NCBI GenBank assembly: GCA_009782955.1
Contig: WRIB01000034.1
Coordinates: forward strand, 1 to 32,083
DNA length: 32,083 nt
Origin: Treponema sp.
Lineage (GTDB): Bacteria > Spirochaetota > Spirochaetia > Treponematales > Breznakiellaceae
Reading direction: 5' to 3'
Each line of letters starts with the position of its first letter. Positions within the stretch are counted from its first letter, which is position 1. A model generated the notes under the pieces. The model saw only the letters and a list, made by a program, of their open reading frames with translations, was not told the origin of the DNA and made no database searches. Below are positions 31,322-32,083 of the stretch, in pieces. A program made the translations under genes and the position numbers.

Positions 31322-31950
31322 AAGCTTCGCACCGGACTCCCTGGGCATATAAGGCCGGAACAACAGCACTCCACCGGTGCCCTGCCGGAATAAAACTCAT
31401 CTTACTTCTTTTACTTTCCGCCGCTCCGTTTTTTGGCCTTCCATTCGCAGGAGGAGCGGCAGCATTGATCCTTATCGGTGCATTTTTTACAGGCATAAAA
31501 CCGGGAGAGCTTCTTGCAGGCTCACTGCCTCTTTTGACTGTGCTTGTTTTATTTGCAGTATTCAGGTCTCTTAATATCGACTCCGGCATCCGGATTAACC
31601 GCGCTGATCTACAAAACGGTTTTTATATGGCCGCAAGTATCCTTATCTGTTTTGCCGCCGCCTCACTTTTCTTTGCGGTTACCACAATCACGGAAATCAG
31701 AAAGACCATTGCCGAAGTGGAATTAGTGTTATTCCGGCGGCAAGGCCGTCTGAGTCTTGCTCTGGCTTTAATGCTGGGTTTTCTCCCCCGTTTTTTTGAA
31801 TGTTGGGAAAACGCAAAACTTGCCGTCAGCGCCCGTTGCTGTAAAAACAAATTTAAACAGGTTATGGTAATTCTGCCCCTTGTTACCGAGCGAATGATCG
31901 AGACAGCGGCAGAAACAGCCGAAGCCCTAACCAGCAGAGGGTATGAGTAA
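31309..31950 (+). CDS. bioN: ECF transporter transmembrane component (BioN/CbiQ, EcfT family)
   Basis: A 213-residue membrane protein with about five hydrophobic helices. The coupling region carries two Ala/Ser-Arg motifs, SARC (near 173) and TSRG (near the C-terminus), which touch the ATPases in EcfT proteins. The N-terminal HRCPAGIKLILLLLLS pattern is also usual. ATG 31309 is preferred to TTG 31303. It completes bioY-bioM-bioN. The C-terminus is a little shorter than in many EcfT proteins, ending directly after the second motif. Confidence 0.9.
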   Translation: MARIKASHRTPWAYKAGTTALHRCPAGIKLILLLLLSAAPFFGLPFAGGAAALILIGAFFTGIKPGELLAGSLPLLTVLVLFAVFRSLNIDSGIRINRADLQNGFYMAASILICFAAASLFFAVTTITEIRKTIAEVELVLFRRQGRLSLALALMLGFLPRFFECWENAKLAVSARCCKNKFKQVMVILPLVTERMIETAAETAEALTSRGYE

Positions 31951-31967
31951 AATAATATTTAATTCAC

Positions 31968-31997
31968 TTGACACTCATGGCCATTTTCAGCTAGCAT
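31968..31997 (+). promoter_or_regulatory. Possible tRNA promoter
   Basis: TTGACA at 31968-31973, an 18-base spacer and TAGCAT at 31992-31997 lie 10 bases before the tRNA. The -35 is consensus and the -10 is weak; CATTAT at 31995-32000 is an alternative. Confidence 0.5.
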
Positions 31998-32007
31998 TAT
32001 TTCATGG

Positions 32008-32081
32008 GGGCGCGTAGCTCAGCTGGTTAGAGCGCCACGTTTACACCGTGGATGTCCGGGGTTCGAATCCCTGCGCACCCA
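32008..32081 (+). tRNA. tRNA-Val (UAC anticodon)
   Basis: A complete cloverleaf is visible. Acceptor arms are GGGCGCG (32008-32014) and CGCACCC (32074-32080); the D stem is GCTC/GAGC. The anticodon stem is CCACG/CGTGG with loop TTTACAC and anticodon TAC at 32042-32044. The T arm carries TTCGAAT. The discriminator is A32081 and no CCA is encoded (AA follows). The acceptor has one C-A mismatch at the fourth pair; all other stems pair normally apart from one G-T in the T stem. Confidence 0.95.
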
Positions 32082-32083
32082 AA

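Overview
The window (32,083 bases, both edges cut) reads as chromosomal DNA from a fermentative, host-associated bacterium. It is most like a Treponema-type spirochaete, for example a gut treponeme. This is inference from gene content: a complete PTS with several sugar permeases, a beta-helix lipoprotein of a type common in gut treponemes, a biotin ECF transporter, and the order rimP-nusA-infB-rbfA. No 16S gene is present to confirm it.

Layout. (1) 2-4294, plus: the end of an ascorbate-family EIIC gene with a terminator, then a promoter and the operon EIIA - Enzyme I - HPr - NagA-like deacetylase. (2) 4394-9796, plus: a second promoter and a tight operon with a complete mannose-family PTS permease (IIC, IID, IIA, IIB), a small two-helix membrane protein of unknown function, a Gfo/Idh/MocA oxidoreductase and a cytoplasmic neutral-ceramidase-like amidohydrolase. 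A Cof-type HAD phosphatase follows at 9872, behind a repeat-derived spacer. Regions 1 and 2 together look like one catabolic system. A sugar, probably an amino or N-acylated sugar, is phosphorylated on import by the EI/HPr encoded next door and then deacylated, oxidised and dephosphorylated. The substrate is not known. (3) 10715-12825: a minus-strand NSUN4-like RNA methyltransferase whose conserved N-terminus extends past its first ATG to an in-frame stop, then a plus-strand beta-helix lipoprotein. (4) 12829-17918, minus: rimP-nusA-infB-rbfA, with a clear promoter, a terminator-like hairpin touching the rimP start, and paired hairpins between nusA and infB. NusA ends in an acidic linker and a four-cysteine zinc ribbon.

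(5) 17868-18356: a gene-free stretch packed with inverted and direct repeats. One of them is a second copy of the repeat that fills the gap between the ceramidase-like and HAD genes at 9787-9874. (6) 18357-21162, plus: HAD phosphatase, inositol-monophosphatase-family enzyme and phenylacetate-CoA ligase family protein; then a minus-strand degenerate GHKL-ATPase protein (21187-21888). (7) 22094-24637, plus: NhaC antiporter followed 3 bases later by an orphan oligopeptide ABC ATPase. (8) 24806-29819, plus: GH1 glycosidase, GH36 alpha-galactosidase and a GPH-family sugar symporter. This is an alpha-galactoside utilisation operon whose codon use is visibly richer in G/C than its neighbours. (9) 29974-31950, plus: bioY and ECF ATPase and transmembrane genes, then tRNA-Val(UAC) at the right edge.

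The strongest leads are the PTS/oxidoreductase/ceramidase-like operon, the dispersed repeat that supplies a stop codon and a hairpin-embedded Shine-Dalgarno, the possible RNA control devices in the rimP-nusA-infB transcript, and the zinc-ribbon tail on NusA. All were read by eye; no similarity search or folding program was run.
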